A DNA stretch of 44,365 nucleotides. It comes from an uncultured Massilia sp. Its GTDB lineage: Bacteria; Pseudomonadota; Gammaproteobacteria; Burkholderiales; Burkholderiaceae_D. The stretch lies in NCBI GenBank assembly GCA_913778765.1, contig CAJYXO010000253.1, positions 1 to 44,365 of the forward strand, given 5' to 3'. Positions 8,833 to 16,696 of the stretch are shown piece by piece. The notes under the pieces were generated by a model that worked only from the letters and a program-made list of their open reading frames with translations, was not told the DNA's origin and did no database searches. Numbering within the stretch: position 1 is the first letter of the stretch; each line of letters opens with the position of its first letter. The translations under genes and the position numbers were made by a program.

Positions 8833-9864
8833 ATGAAGATTCGTTCCCTGCCGGTGCTGATGCTCTGCAGCCTGCTCGCGCAACCCATCCTGGCCTTTGC
8901 CCAGCAGTCGTCCACGCCCGCGACCAGCGACGCGGTGCGCGACGCGCTGGCCAAGAAGGAGGGCGACACCGACAACACCACGCTGCTGAAGGAAACCCTG
9001 ACCGCGGTCGACAAGCAGTACTCGCTGATCCGCAAGGGCGGGCTCCAGGTGAACTATGAGCTGAGCTACGCCTACATCGGCCAGGAGAAGATCAACACCG
9101 ACCTGGCCTCCGGCCAGGCGACCCTGTTCTCGGTCCAGAACAGCAATTCGCACACGGTCACCAACACGCTGATGGTGGATTACGGCCTGCGCAACAACCT
9201 GACCGCCAACGTCAGCATGCCCTTCATCAGCCGCTACGCCGACACCACCAGCTATTCCGGCGTCTCGCACACGATTGGCGACCTGGGCCTGAACGTGCGC
9301 TGGCAGCCGCTCGAGGTCAAGCGCGACGAACCCACGCTGACGCTGACCGGCGGGGTGCGCCTGGCGACCGGCGACAGCCCCTTCAAGGTCGACAACGACA
9401 AGGGCCTGGCGACCGGCTCCGGCATCCACACCTTCAGCCTCGGCGCCAACGTGACCCGCATCGTCGACCCGGTGGCGCTGTTCGGCTCCCTCAATCTCGG
9501 CTACGGCCTGCGCGCCAAGCACCTGCACCAGTCCTTGTACAACGCGACCCTGCGCGAAGTGCGTCCCGGCGCCAGCTTCGGCTTCGGCCTCGGCTTCGCG
9601 TATGCGCTGTCGTACAAGATCACGACCTCGGTCTCGTTCCAGGAGATGATCTCGGACCGCTCCACGCTGTTCTTCGAGAACCCCGACCGCTCGCTGCCGC
9701 CAACCCGCGCCCAGACCCAGACCCAGGCCGCCGGCATCCTGTCCTTCGGCCTCGGCTACCGTTTCTCGCCCAAGACCACGGTCAACTTCACCGTCGGCGC
9801 CGGCCTGACCTCGGCCGCGCCGAACCTGACGCTGACCATGAGCGTGCCGCTGCTGCTGAAATGA
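8833..9864 (+). CDS. outer-membrane beta-barrel-like protein of the fil-like locus
   Basis: ATG 8833 follows AAGGA at 8821 and opens a 343-residue protein with a signal peptide (to about AFAQ). A short helical segment (SDAVRDALAKKEGDTD) comes next. From about residue 70 on there are regular amphipathic strands (NYELSYAYIG, LGLNVRWQPLE, LTLTGGVRLATGD, FSLGANVTRI) ending in LTLTMSVPLLLK. This is the look of an outer-membrane barrel of the 'transporter/meta-pathway phenol' type, often called FilC in fil loci (from memory). It is translationally coupled to the FadL-like gene by ATGA. It may form the outer-membrane passage for the exported proteins; inferred. Confidence 0.75.
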   Translation: MKIRSLPVLMLCSLLAQPILAFAQQSSTPATSDAVRDALAKKEGDTDNTTLLKETLTAVDKQYSLIRKGGLQVNYELSYAYIGQEKINTDLASGQATLFSVQNSNSHTVTNTLMVDYGLRNNLTANVSMPFISRYADTTSYSGVSHTIGDLGLNVRWQPLEVKRDEPTLTLTGGVRLATGDSPFKVDNDKGLATGSGIHTFSLGANVTRIVDPVALFGSLNLGYGLRAKHLHQSLYNATLREVRPGASFGFGLGFAYALSYKITTSVSFQEMISDRSTLFFENPDRSLPPTRAQTQTQAAGILSFGLGYRFSPKTTVNFTVGAGLTSAAPNLTLTMSVPLLLK

Positions 9865-11465
9865 CGCCGCGCCTCCTCGCCATCGCCGCAGGCCTGGGCT
9901 TGTGCGCCGCCTTGCCGGCCGCGCGGGCCGGCGTGACCGACAACCTGGCCACCAGCCCGACCGCGATGGCGATGGGGAATGCGGTGACGGCCGATCCGCC
10001 CGGGATCGAGTCGATCCACTTCAACCCGGCCGGCCTGGCGCGCCTGAGCGGCAGCCAGAAGTTCGACGGCATCTTCGTCGCCTCGATCCGCAACGCGAAC
10101 AAGTTCGTCAGCGCGCCCGACATCGACATCGGCGGCTTCAAGGAAGACCCGATCAACGGCATGTCGAGCGGGCCGGTGCGGCAGGCGGTGGCGCTTCCCT
10201 TCATCGGCATCCCGAAGGCGCGCCTGCCGGGCGTGGCGGTGCCGGGCCTGGGCTTCTCGTACAACGCGCCCGGATCGAACTGGACCTTCGGCACCCTGGT
10301 CTACCTGTCGCAGGCGATGAGCGTGGACCGCAGCAAGGACCCGAACGATCCGGCGCGCTTCGACGGCCGCCTGATCCAGCTGCAGCGCCTGAACTACCTG
10401 TCGCCGACCGCGGCCTACAAGGTCTCGGATACCTTGAGGATCGGCCTGGCGGTGCCGATCGCATACACCAACTTCGCGATCAACACCGACTTCCGCGCGC
10501 CGAACAAGCTGCTCGGCACGGTCGGCCAGCTGCAGCGGGCGATGTGCCCGGACGGGAACGGCACCGTCATCGACACCCTGACCTTCGGCCTGTGCGGCGG
10601 CGGGCCGGAAGCCATGGTCGACCCGTTCAAGCGCGCCGCCAACATCGACTTCGACATGCGCGCCTCCTTCGACCCGACCTTCAACGTCGGCATCCTGTGG
10701 GAGCCGAAGAAATGGCTGGCGCTGGGCCTGGTCTACCAGGGCGGCAGCACCACCACCTTCCGCGGCCAGTACACGGTCCACGCCGACCCGATGCTGCGCG
10801 GCTTCGTGCGCGGCCTGAATTCCAGCCTGCTGGGTCCCATCGTCGGCGCCGTCACCGGCATGCCGGCCGACATTCCCGAGTACCAGAGCGGGAACATGAC
10901 CGCCAGGATCCCGTTCCCGTGGCGGGTCCAGGCCGGCATCAAGCTGATGGCCACCGACTACGTGCAGCTGAACGCCGACGTCAGCTACGCCGACTGGAAC
11001 AAGTGGAACCAGCTGACCTTCGAGTTCGACCAGAGCGTCAAGCTGCTCGAGATGGCGCGCCTGTTCGGCTATGCGAACTCGCGCCAGGCGACCTTCAAGA
11101 TGGGCTTCAGGAGCGTCGTCAACTACAGCTTCGGCACCCAGATCAACGTCACCAAAAAGCTCGCGCTGCGCGCCGGCTACGAGCCGCGCAAGAGTTCGAT
11201 CCCTGGCAACCAGATGAGCCTCCTCGCGCCGCTGCCGGACACGAAGCTCAAGAGCCTGGGCGTGCGCTACAAGTTCGACAGCGGCGCCGAGGTCAACGTC
11301 ACCGGCAGCTACATCAAGGGCAGCTACAACATCCCGGCGCGCAGCGACTGCAACCTGAACTGCGACGATTTCTTCAACCTGATCTACAACCCGTATGCGG
11401 CGACCACCGTGTCGGGGAGCCTGATCGTGCGCTACTTCGGCGCGTCCTACACGCGCCCGTTCTGA
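9861..11465 (+). CDS. OmpP1/FadL-family outer-membrane protein
   Basis: This 534-residue protein has a signal peptide ending ARA, followed by the FadL hallmark near the mature N-terminus (SPTAMAMGNAV, then IHFNPAGLARL). Strands continue to the end (LIVRYFGASYTRPF, aromatic C-terminal residue as in barrel proteins). FadL proteins move hydrophobic molecules across the outer membrane. Within a fil-like operon the analogous gene (FilD, from memory) is of unknown role. It is longer than E. coli FadL (about 446 aa), with an insertion around residues 215-310 that contains two separated cysteines. It is coupled to the gene before it and ends 22 bases before the next. Confidence 0.85.
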   Translation: MTPRLLAIAAGLGLCAALPAARAGVTDNLATSPTAMAMGNAVTADPPGIESIHFNPAGLARLSGSQKFDGIFVASIRNANKFVSAPDIDIGGFKEDPINGMSSGPVRQAVALPFIGIPKARLPGVAVPGLGFSYNAPGSNWTFGTLVYLSQAMSVDRSKDPNDPARFDGRLIQLQRLNYLSPTAAYKVSDTLRIGLAVPIAYTNFAINTDFRAPNKLLGTVGQLQRAMCPDGNGTVIDTLTFGLCGGGPEAMVDPFKRAANIDFDMRASFDPTFNVGILWEPKKWLALGLVYQGGSTTTFRGQYTVHADPMLRGFVRGLNSSLLGPIVGAVTGMPADIPEYQSGNMTARIPFPWRVQAGIKLMATDYVQLNADVSYADWNKWNQLTFEFDQSVKLLEMARLFGYANSRQATFKMGFRSVVNYSFGTQINVTKKLALRAGYEPRKSSIPGNQMSLLAPLPDTKLKSLGVRYKFDSGAEVNVTGSYIKGSYNIPARSDCNLNCDDFFNLIYNPYAATTVSGSLIVRYFGASYTRPF

Positions 11466-11487
11466 CTATCAAACCATGGAGATGACG

Positions 11488-12039
11488 ATGTCCCGATCGA
11501 TGCAAGCCTTGCTGGTGGCTGCCGGCCTGAGTGTGGCCGGCAGCGCCTTCGCCCAGGCCACGCCCGCCGTCCCGGCCGACAAGCAGGCGCTGGTCAACCG
11601 CGTGCTGGCCAAGATGGCGCTCGATACCGTCGGCCTGCAGATGCTGCAGGCGCCGGTGGCCGAGATGGTGCGCCAGTCGCGCGTGGTGGTGACCAGCCGG
11701 ATCCCGGCCGACAAGCAGGACGCGGTGATGAAGGACATCACGGCCGACGCCACCAGGTTCCTCGAACAGGAAGCGCCGCCGCTGCGCGCCAGCACCCAGG
11801 CGGCGGTGAAGACCAGCGTGGCGCCGCTGCTGGCGCAGAAGTTCAGCACCGAGGAGCTCAAGCAGCTTGCGGAGGTGCTGGAATCGCCGGTGCTGGCCAA
11901 GTTCGAGACCCTGGTGCCGGAGATGAAGAAGACGGTCGGCGACAACGTGGCCAAGGCCAACGCGGCGCAGATGCAGCCGAAGATGACCGAGCTGCAGAAC
12001 CGGATCGGCATGCGCCTGCGCGCAGCGTCGGGACAATGA
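11488..12039 (+). CDS. exported DUF2059-like protein
   Basis: A 183-residue protein starting at ATG 11488, which has GGAG six bases upstream; ATG codons at 11476 and 11482 are in frame but poorly placed. The signal peptide ends AFAQA. The mature part is helical and reads like DUF2059: repeated helices with LLAQKFSTEELKQLAEVLESPVLAKFETLVPEM, listed here only as the features 'FSTEELKQLAEVLESP' and 'KFETLVPEM'. DUF2059 proteins are periplasmic and uncharacterised. Its place between the FadL-like gene and the chimera suggests a periplasmic accessory factor of the same system. Confidence 0.78.
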   Translation: MSRSMQALLVAAGLSVAGSAFAQATPAVPADKQALVNRVLAKMALDTVGLQMLQAPVAEMVRQSRVVVTSRIPADKQDAVMKDITADATRFLEQEAPPLRASTQAAVKTSVAPLLAQKFSTEELKQLAEVLESPVLAKFETLVPEMKKTVGDNVAKANAAQMQPKMTELQNRIGMRLRAASGQ

Positions 12040-12052
12040 GCGGGACGAAGCC

Positions 12053-12817
12053 ATGGACTGGATGACGCAGAAGCGCGACAAATCGCAGCTCGGGCAGATC
12101 CTGCTCGGCAAGAAGCTGATCTCGGAAGCGCAGCTCGAGGCGGCGATCCGCGAGCAGGGCAGGAGCGGCCGCAGGCTGGGCGAGATCCTGTCCGACATGA
12201 AGCTGATCACCGAAGCCCAGGTGCGCGGCGCGATCCGCCGCCAGCGCAACCTGCGCATGGCGGCGGCGCTGGCCACGGCCCTGCTTGGCCCGCTGCACGC
12301 CTATGCCGCGGTGACGGCGGCGCCGGCGGCGTCGGTCTCGACCCGCGCCCTGGGCGAACGCTCGCTGCGCGAGCTGTCGGACGAGGAGCTGGGCGAGATC
12401 ATGGGTCAAGGATGGAGCAAAGGCGGCGACGACGCCGCGCTGCGCGACCAGGCGCGCCAGCTCGAGCAGCGCCTCGCGGCCCTGACCATGATGGCCGGTG
12501 CGCAGGCGGGACAGAACCTGTCTCACGCGCTGCCGGACGGCGGCGTGCGGGTGCTGGGCGAACTGGCCCAGGTCTTCAATCCGCTGGCGATGTTCCTGTC
12601 GGCCGATACCACGGTGCGCGGCGTGACCTACGATGCCGCGAATTCGCACGCGGTGGTGAACAAGGATGGTTCGATCACGCTGCGCATGCCGAGCACGATC
12701 GGCGAGATCAGCTTCCGCAACATCCGCGTGGGGAGCGGGCCGGGGCCGAGTTTCGGCAGCGTGGAGATCCGGGATATCGATTTGCGGGGGACGACGATCA
12801 GCGTCAGGCCGCATTGA
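12053..12817 (+). CDS. chimera: GspE/MshE N-terminal-type domain, membrane segment, FilA-like domain
   Basis: This 254-residue protein has three parts. Residues 10-65 hold two tandem 24-residue units (QLGQILLGKKLISEAQLEAA and RLGEILSDMKLITEAQVRGA, each ending IRxQ) of the kind found at the N-terminus of GspE/MshE ATPases. A hydrophobic stretch at 69-88 follows a basic run (IRRQRNLR) and should span the membrane, N-terminus inside. Then comes RELSDEELGEIMGQG (106-120), the same leader-like motif as in paralogs A-D, and an end (FGSVEIRDIDLRGTTI...RPH) that matches the end of paralog A. It appears to join a cytoplasmic sensor module to a periplasmic substrate-like domain. It is the last gene of the operon and abuts the REP-like repeat. 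Confidence 0.82.
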   Translation: MDWMTQKRDKSQLGQILLGKKLISEAQLEAAIREQGRSGRRLGEILSDMKLITEAQVRGAIRRQRNLRMAAALATALLGPLHAYAAVTAAPAASVSTRALGERSLRELSDEELGEIMGQGWSKGGDDAALRDQARQLEQRLAALTMMAGAQAGQNLSHALPDGGVRVLGELAQVFNPLAMFLSADTTVRGVTYDAANSHAVVNKDGSITLRMPSTIGEISFRNIRVGSGPGPSFGSVEIRDIDLRGTTISVRPH

Positions 12818-12835
12818 AAATCCCTGGCTCCAAAA

Positions 12836-12923
12836 CGTCGTCCCCGCGAAGGCGGGGACCCAAGTTTGCCAGCGCTAACGTAACGCACGCAGAACTTGGG
12901 TCCCCGCCTGCGCGGGGACGACG
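12836..12923. repeat. REP-like palindromic element between convergent operons
   Basis: Two arms of about 31 bases (12836-12866 and 12893-12923) are inverted copies with a single mismatch and enclose a 26-base spacer. Each arm can itself fold (GTCCCCGC gaag GCGGGGAC). The core GTCCCCGCGAAGGCGGGGAC resembles REP elements common in high-GC proteobacteria. It lies exactly between the fil-like operon and the converging flg operon, so it can end transcription or protect RNA ends on both sides. Confidence 0.8.
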
Positions 12924-12940
12924 GTCTTGAGAGTATCTAT

Positions 12941-14002
12941 TTAACGAAGGCCCAGCAGCGCCAGTACCCGCTCCCGGCTCACCCCCACCAGCGCCGACGT
13001 CAGCGACAGCAGCGATTCATAATCCGGATTCGACGCCGTGCTGGCGAATTCCTGCGCCGCGTCCTGGGCTTCCGGGGGCGGCGTGGTGGCCTGGGTCATC
13101 TCGACCGTGGCGGCCGACAGGGCGCTGCCGGCGGCGTCGCGCGAACGGCGCACGCGCTCCAGCGCCTGCACCACTTCACGCAGGCTGGCGCGCAGGGCGT
13201 CGCCAGTGCCGTTGGCGGGCCACTGCTGCGGCGCCAGCTCGGCCGGGACTTCTTCGGTGGCCACGCGGCCGCGGCCGCTGATGGCGATGCTGTCCTTGAC
13301 CGCCGGCCAGTTGGCTTCCGGGGTCGTGAACACGAAGCCGCCCTGGCCGTCCAGGCCCGCGTTGACGCCCATCGGCGCCAGCGCGCGGTTGAGCGCTTCG
13401 GCGATTTCTTCGTCGGTCTGGTCCGGGTCGAGGTTCACCGACAGCTGCGGGCCGCCGACGCCGCCGACCGAGAAGGCGACGCTTTGCGGGCCGGCGCTGC
13501 GCAGCGAAGCGAGATCGAGGCCGCGGATGCGGAAGCGCTGCACGGCCGGCTTGCCGGTGAAGTTCAGGTTGGCGTCGACGCCGCCGCCGGCGCGCTTGCG
13601 GCGCGCGGACAGGGTTGAGGCCAGCTGGCGGACCTGGGCGCCCAGCTGCGTGCTGGCCTGGCTGTCGCTCCGCTGGCGCGCGGCGCCGCGGGCGCTGGTC
13701 AGCCTGGACGTCAGTTCGCCCTTCACGGATTCGAGCTGGCTCGCCACCTGGTCGAGGTAATCGAGGGCCTGCTGGGCGCGCGCGACCTGGTCCTGCAGCG
13801 CGCCGCCGATGCTGGCGGCATTGCTGCGCAGGGGAGCGGGGGCGGGCGCGCCGCTGGACGCGGCCTTGCCGGCGCCGCCGTTTTCCGTCGTGGGCTCGGC
13901 CGCATGCGTCTTGACCAGGCGGGACGCGGCGCCGGCACGCGTGCCGAGCGTGCCGCCGGTGCTGCCGGCAGTCGTTGGTCGAAGTGTCGTTTCCATTGCC
14001 AT
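12941..14002 (-). CDS. flagellin/HAP-like protein of unknown role after flgL (LafW-like?)
   Basis: A 353-residue product with a low-complexity start (1-55), a coiled-coil-like helix (ALQDQVARAQQALDYLDQV, about 68-110), a compact central domain and a C-terminal helix. The central region reads like a flagellin IN module (SVGGVGGPQLSVNLDPDQTD, EEIAEALNRAL, GGFVFTTPE). The last residues RERVLALLGLR recall the flagellin ending VLSLLR. This helix-domain-helix plan is that of flagellin and FlgL. It overlaps the flgL stop by one base (TAATG), so it is coupled to it; ATG 13996 is an alternative. In Flag-2 loci a putative hook-associated gene lafW follows flgL (from memory). Export through the flagellar gate is likely; exact role unknown. 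Confidence 0.7.
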   Translation of the reverse strand: MAMETTLRPTTAGSTGGTLGTRAGAASRLVKTHAAEPTTENGGAGKAASSGAPAPAPLRSNAASIGGALQDQVARAQQALDYLDQVASQLESVKGELTSRLTSARGAARQRSDSQASTQLGAQVRQLASTLSARRKRAGGGVDANLNFTGKPAVQRFRIRGLDLASLRSAGPQSVAFSVGGVGGPQLSVNLDPDQTDEEIAEALNRALAPMGVNAGLDGQGGFVFTTPEANWPAVKDSIAISGRGRVATEEVPAELAPQQWPANGTGDALRASLREVVQALERVRRSRDAAGSALSAATVEMTQATTPPPEAQDAAQEFASTASNPDYESLLSLTSALVGVSRERVLALLGLR

Positions 14003-14913
14003 TAAAGCGCTGCGAACAGGGAGAGAGTTCCGATCTTGCTGTATGCCTTGTAGCTCGCCTGCAGGGCCGTCGAATAGCCGTTCAGTTCGATGGCGGCGGC
14101 GCCGACGTCGAGCTGGCCGATGTTCGTGATCGCCATTTTATTCGAGAGGCTGACGTTTTCGTGGTTGGCGTCGATCGTGTTGAGGATGTTCTGCTGGCCG
14201 CCCAGCACCGCGACCTTGCCCGACAACAGCTCCATCGCGTCGTCGAAGCCGTCCAGGTTGTTCGAGATGACGGTGCGCACGGCCGGATCGTTCGGGCTGA
14301 CGCCCGGCGCCGACAGGGTGGCGATGGTCTGGTCGAGCTGGTTCAGCAGCTTTTCCAGGCCCTTCACGTTCTGGTTCGCGACCTGGGTGATGCCGTTGCC
14401 GACCACCACGGTCTGGTCGTTGGTGTTGCCGGTGTAGCTGTAGCGCGAACCGATCGGCGCGCTGGCGTCGTAGGCTATCGGCCTGGTGTTCGTGACGGTG
14501 CCGGAAAAGATGGTGCGGCCTTCCTGGTCGACCGAGTTCGCGGTGTACATCAGGCTGTCGCGCAGCGCGTTCAGCGAGGTCACCATCGCGTTCAGGTCGT
14601 CCGGCGCATTGCTGCCGTCGGCGGCCCACACCAGCAGGTCGCGGCCCGAGTTCATGTCGTTGACCATGTTGGTGAGGTAGCCCTCGTTCTTGGTCATGCG
14701 CTGCTTGACCGCGGAGATGTTGGCGCGGTACTGGTCGATCGCGGCTTCTTCGCGCCGCAGGCGCGAGATGCGCACGCTGTCGACCGGATCGTCGGACGGC
14801 ACCTGGATCCGGTTGCCGGTGGCCATCTGCTCGGTCAGCTCGGTGATGCGGGTCTGGTTCTTCGCCAGCGATGCATTCATCATCGCCTGGTACTGGGCGG
14901 TTGCGATACGCAT
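14002..14913 (-). CDS. flgL: flagellar hook-filament junction protein FlgL (HAP3)
   Basis: FlgL joins the hook, through FlgK, to the filament. The 303-residue protein has the conserved N-terminus MRIATAQYQAMMNASLAKNQ and the flagellin-type D0/D1 element GNRIQVPSDDPVDSVRISRL. A variable middle is followed by the C-terminal D1/D0 helices with the AITNIGQLDVGAAA region and ending LFAAL. The length is normal. It lies 25 bases after flgK and overlaps the flagellin-like gene that follows. In Salmonella-type systems its export is helped by FlgN, which is coded at 24263. Confidence 0.95.
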   Translation of the reverse strand: MRIATAQYQAMMNASLAKNQTRITELTEQMATGNRIQVPSDDPVDSVRISRLRREEAAIDQYRANISAVKQRMTKNEGYLTNMVNDMNSGRDLLVWAADGSNAPDDLNAMVTSLNALRDSLMYTANSVDQEGRTIFSGTVTNTRPIAYDASAPIGSRYSYTGNTNDQTVVVGNGITQVANQNVKGLEKLLNQLDQTIATLSAPGVSPNDPAVRTVISNNLDGFDDAMELLSGKVAVLGGQQNILNTIDANHENVSLSNKMAITNIGQLDVGAAAIELNGYSTALQASYKAYSKIGTLSLFAAL

Positions 14914-14938
14914 GATTCTCTCTCTTTCAGTCCGCCGT

Positions 14939-16309
14939 TCAGCCCATCATCGCCAGGGTGGCGTCGAACAGGGCGTTCGCGACCGACATCACCTTCAGGT
15001 TGGCCTGGTACATGTTCTGGTATTCGACCAGGTTGACGGCTTCTTCGTCCTGGTTCACGCCGCTGGTCGACTGCCAGTCCGCCTCGGCCTGCTGGCGCAT
15101 GGTCTGGTAGGTCTCGAGGGCGCCCTTGTTCTGCTGGCTGTCGACCGCCAGTTTGCCGACCAGCTGGGTGTCGGCGTCGCTCAGCAGCACCGAGCCGAGG
15201 CCGGTGATGGTAAGCGTCTGGTTCTTGATGTCGACCAGCTTCTGCAGGTTGCCGGTGTCGCCCGGGGTGCCGTCGCCCGAGAAGGCCAGGTCGGCGGTCT
15301 GGTAGCCGCTCGCCACCTGCAGCATGTTCGAGGTGCTGCCGGTGTTGTAGACGAACAGCGGCTTGCCGCTGGCGCCATCCATGGTCTTCCCGAGCGCGAG
15401 CTGGGCATTGACCTTGTCGGCGATCTGCTTGGCCATCTCGGCCACGTTCTGCTGCATCGGCAGCAGGGTGTTCTTTTCGTAGCTGGACAGGCCGCCCAGC
15501 TGGCCGCCGGCGCCGGTGACGTCGAGGTCGAAGGTGGTGCCGGCGAAGCTCAGGCTGAAAGTCTGGGTCGCGCCGCCGCTGACGGACAGCTTGCCGGCCA
15601 CGCCGCCCAGCACCAGCGACTGGCCGCTCCGCAGGGACACGTTGCGGGTGCCGTCCGGCTGGTCGCTGACTTCCAGCGCCATCTGGCTGGCGAGGCTGTC
15701 GATCGCCTGGTCGCGCGCGTCGATCAGCGACGAGGCATTGCTGCCGGTGGCGTTCGCGTTGGCGATGCGGGTGTTCAGCGTGGCGATCGCGGCGATCGAG
15801 ACGTTGGCCGAATCGACGATGGCGACGCGCTGCTGGCGCACCGACTGCAGCTGCGCGTTATAGACGTTGTTCAGGCTGTTGAAACGCTGGGCCAGCAGTC
15901 CGGCCGCGGTGACCACCTGCTGGCGCAGCGGGGTCGAGGTCGGGTCGACGCCGGCCACCGCGTTCAGCGCGGCGAAGAATTTGTCGATGCCGCCGGACAG
16001 GTTGGCGTCGTCGTTGCCCATCACGGTCTCGAGCTGGGTCAGGTAGGGTTGGGTCTGCGAATGCGCACCCAGGTCGGACGCGGCGCGCCACAGCTGCTGG
16101 GTCTTGTAGTTGTCCGAAAAGCGCAGCAGCGAGCTGACGATGACGCCGTTGCCGGCCTGGTTCGAGCCGGATGTGGGCGCGACCGCGTTCAGCAGCGCCG
16201 CCTGGCGGGTGTAGCCCTTGGTCTGCAGGTTGGCGATGTTCTGGCTGCTCGCGGCCAGCGCCGCCTGCGAAGCGGTGGCGCCGGACAGTGCGTTGTTCAG
16301 GATACTCAT
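14939..16309 (-). CDS. flgK: flagellar hook-associated protein FlgK (HAP1)
   Basis: FlgK is the first junction protein between hook and filament. The N-terminus SILNNALSGATASQAALAAS with SQNIANLQTKGYTRQ carries the axial-protein asparagine-rich motif. The C-terminus (SGVNQDEEAVNLVEYQNMYQ, then LKVMSVANALFDATLAMMG) is diagnostic of FlgK. At 456 residues it is shorter than the 547-residue enteric protein; the loss is in the central exposed domains, as is common in lateral-type systems. It lies 45 bases after flgJ, the widest gap in this operon. Confidence 0.96.
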   Translation of the reverse strand: MSILNNALSGATASQAALAASSQNIANLQTKGYTRQAALLNAVAPTSGSNQAGNGVIVSSLLRFSDNYKTQQLWRAASDLGAHSQTQPYLTQLETVMGNDDANLSGGIDKFFAALNAVAGVDPTSTPLRQQVVTAAGLLAQRFNSLNNVYNAQLQSVRQQRVAIVDSANVSIAAIATLNTRIANANATGSNASSLIDARDQAIDSLASQMALEVSDQPDGTRNVSLRSGQSLVLGGVAGKLSVSGGATQTFSLSFAGTTFDLDVTGAGGQLGGLSSYEKNTLLPMQQNVAEMAKQIADKVNAQLALGKTMDGASGKPLFVYNTGSTSNMLQVASGYQTADLAFSGDGTPGDTGNLQKLVDIKNQTLTITGLGSVLLSDADTQLVGKLAVDSQQNKGALETYQTMRQQAEADWQSTSGVNQDEEAVNLVEYQNMYQANLKVMSVANALFDATLAMMG

Positions 16310-16354
16310 GGGTGCGCGTCTTTGTGTGCGGGATCAATCGATACAGGCGACCGT

Positions 16355-16696
16355 TCAGCCCTTTTTATTAAGCCCCGGCGGCAACAATTGTCGAAGAATC
16401 GCGTCGGCCACGCCGAACGCGCGCTGGCCGGCCATGTGCCCGGACAGCAGCTTGTCCGCCATCTCCAGCATGTCGCTGTTGACCGGATCCTTGGCCGGGC
16501 TGTCGTCCGGCGCCAGGGTCTTCGCGCTTTCGCGCATCTGGTGCAGCATGTTCTGGATGAAGAAGCTTTCGAATTCGACCGCGGCCTTGGTCGCCTTCTT
16601 CACGTATTCCGGGTCCGGGACATCGGCGGCGGGCGCCACCTTGTCCAAGTTCGCTTCTTGGGCCTGCGCGTTCAGGGGATGGATTTTATCGAGCAT
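16355..16696 (-). CDS. flgJ: rod-assembly protein FlgJ, rod-binding domain only
   Basis: FlgJ caps the growing rod. This copy is only 113 residues and holds the rod-binding domain: KKATKAAVEFESFFIQNML, then SDMLEMADKLLSGHMAGQR and GVADAILRQLL. The C-terminal glucosaminidase domain of the 300-residue enteric FlgJ is absent. A separate gene at 23530-24276 encodes that activity without a signal peptide, so the two functions are split. The start overlaps the flgI stop by one base. There is no sign of a frameshift or remnant domain downstream: flgK follows after 45 bases. Confidence 0.93.
   Translation of the reverse strand: MLDKIHPLNAQAQEANLDKVAPAADVPDPEYVKKATKAAVEFESFFIQNMLHQMRESAKTLAPDDSPAKDPVNSDMLEMADKLLSGHMAGQRAFGVADAILRQLLPPGLNKKG

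Noticed and set aside
12836..12923. CRISPR repeat or transposon end
   Set aside because: There is only one inverted pair, with no regularly spaced direct repeats and no transposase gene nearby; a REP-like element explains it better.
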